Shown: positions 63,914 through 64,000 of the stretch, piece after piece
Layout of the letters: each line of letters starts with the position of its first letter
Position numbering within the stretch: position 1 is the first letter of the stretch
Notes under the pieces: generated by a model
What the model was told of the DNA's origin: nothing
Seen by the model: only the letters and a program-made list of their open reading frames with translations
Databases searched by the model: none
Translations under genes and position numbers: made by a program
Assembly: GCF_003012745.1 (NCBI RefSeq)
Contig: NZ_PXYK01000013.1
Span: 62,001-126,000, forward strand
Length of the DNA stretch: 64,000 nucleotides
Source of the DNA: Kumtagia ephedrae
GTDB lineage: Bacteria > Pseudomonadota > Alphaproteobacteria > Rhizobiales > Rhizobiaceae
Direction of reading: 5' to 3'

Positions 63914-64000
63914 CGACGACGTTCTTCCTATTGCGGCATGCCGCGCATGACGATGTCGGCCGCTATCTCGCCGGCCGCGCGCCCAATGTCTCGCTGGGAC
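63910..64000 (+). CDS. Histidine-phosphatase family protein, 3' end outside window
   Basis: Only the first 30 residues are visible: [20 protein letters not shown], where RHA is the catalytic arginine-histidine of the histidine phosphatase (phosphoglycerate mutase-like) superfamily. It overlaps the inositol-phosphate synthase stop, so a dephosphorylation step after cyclisation is plausible but unproven. Confidence 0.7.
   Translation, partial: MTTTFFLLRHAAHDDVGRYLAGRAPNVSLG

Overview
The window is high-GC, densely coded bacterial chromosome. Gene content points to an alphaproteobacterium of the order Rhizobiales, probably a Mesorhizobium/Aminobacter-like member of the Phyllobacteriaceae: rhizobial-type sugar ABC transporters, an EcfG-family sigma factor, HWE histidine kinases, DUF4160/DUF2442 pairs, palindromic intergenic repeats, and the rpmH-rnpA-yidC / engB / argB genes. 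All names come from reading the sequence; no database search was run.

Layout. (1) 1-9.6 kb: an amino-sugar locus built from two divergent operons. The minus operon encodes a MurQ-like etherase and a binding-protein ABC transporter; the plus operon encodes a BadF/BcrA-type sugar kinase, a GntR/UTRA regulator, a SIS-domain deaminase and NagA. Each operon start carries the same tandem hexamer (TGGTAT-N5-TGGTAT), a likely GntR operator. (2) 9.6-32.8 kb: mostly housekeeping genes (rpe, argB, engB, yidC, rnpA, rpmH, tRNA-Arg) with accessory genes between them: an ALDH7-type dehydrogenase, a sterol-desaturase-like protein, an ECF sigma/anti-sigma/fasciclin set, a TetR-controlled EmrAB pump, an acyltransferase, a 5-oxoprolinase and a sensor kinase. 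Three small genes at 13.2-18.7 kb look frameshifted, and two copies of a 79-bp palindromic element lie at 18.5 and 22.6 kb. (3) 33-42 kb: cytochrome b561 diverges from a long plus operon encoding a gluconate-2-dehydrogenase-like complex (gamma subunit, GMC flavoprotein, triheme cytochrome c) followed by a cytochrome c oxidase (CoxB, fused CoxA-CoxC, a small membrane protein, CtaG), together a complete dehydrogenase-to-oxygen chain. (4) 42-51.5 kb: an NRAMP-like transporter, a dehydrogenase/oxidoreductase pair, and a signalling block: a 1032-residue CheB-CheR-PAS-HWE kinase with a receiver protein, a second response regulator whose C-terminus resembles sigma region 2, and an EcfG-type sigma factor. 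(5) 51.5-64 kb: a surface-glycan cluster: UDP-glucose dehydrogenase, two NAD-dependent epimerases, four glycosyltransferases (three CgeB-like), a UDP-xylose synthase-like enzyme, a two-domain protein of unknown function, myo-inositol-1-phosphate synthase and the start of a histidine-phosphatase gene.

The main observation is a shared promoter signature. Seven sites match GGAAC-N16-GGTT exactly, the form recognised by alphaproteobacterial general-stress sigma factors (EcfG/RpoE2). All seven lie between genes and point at the next gene: the dehydrogenase/oxidase operon, the NRAMP gene, the dehydrogenase pair, a 62-residue orphan, UDP-glucose dehydrogenase, the glycan operon and inositol-phosphate synthase. 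Three intergenic regions carry outward-facing pairs. Regions 3-5 therefore look like a general-stress island that combines its own sigma factor, unusual sensors, a respiratory chain and a glycan/inositol pathway.
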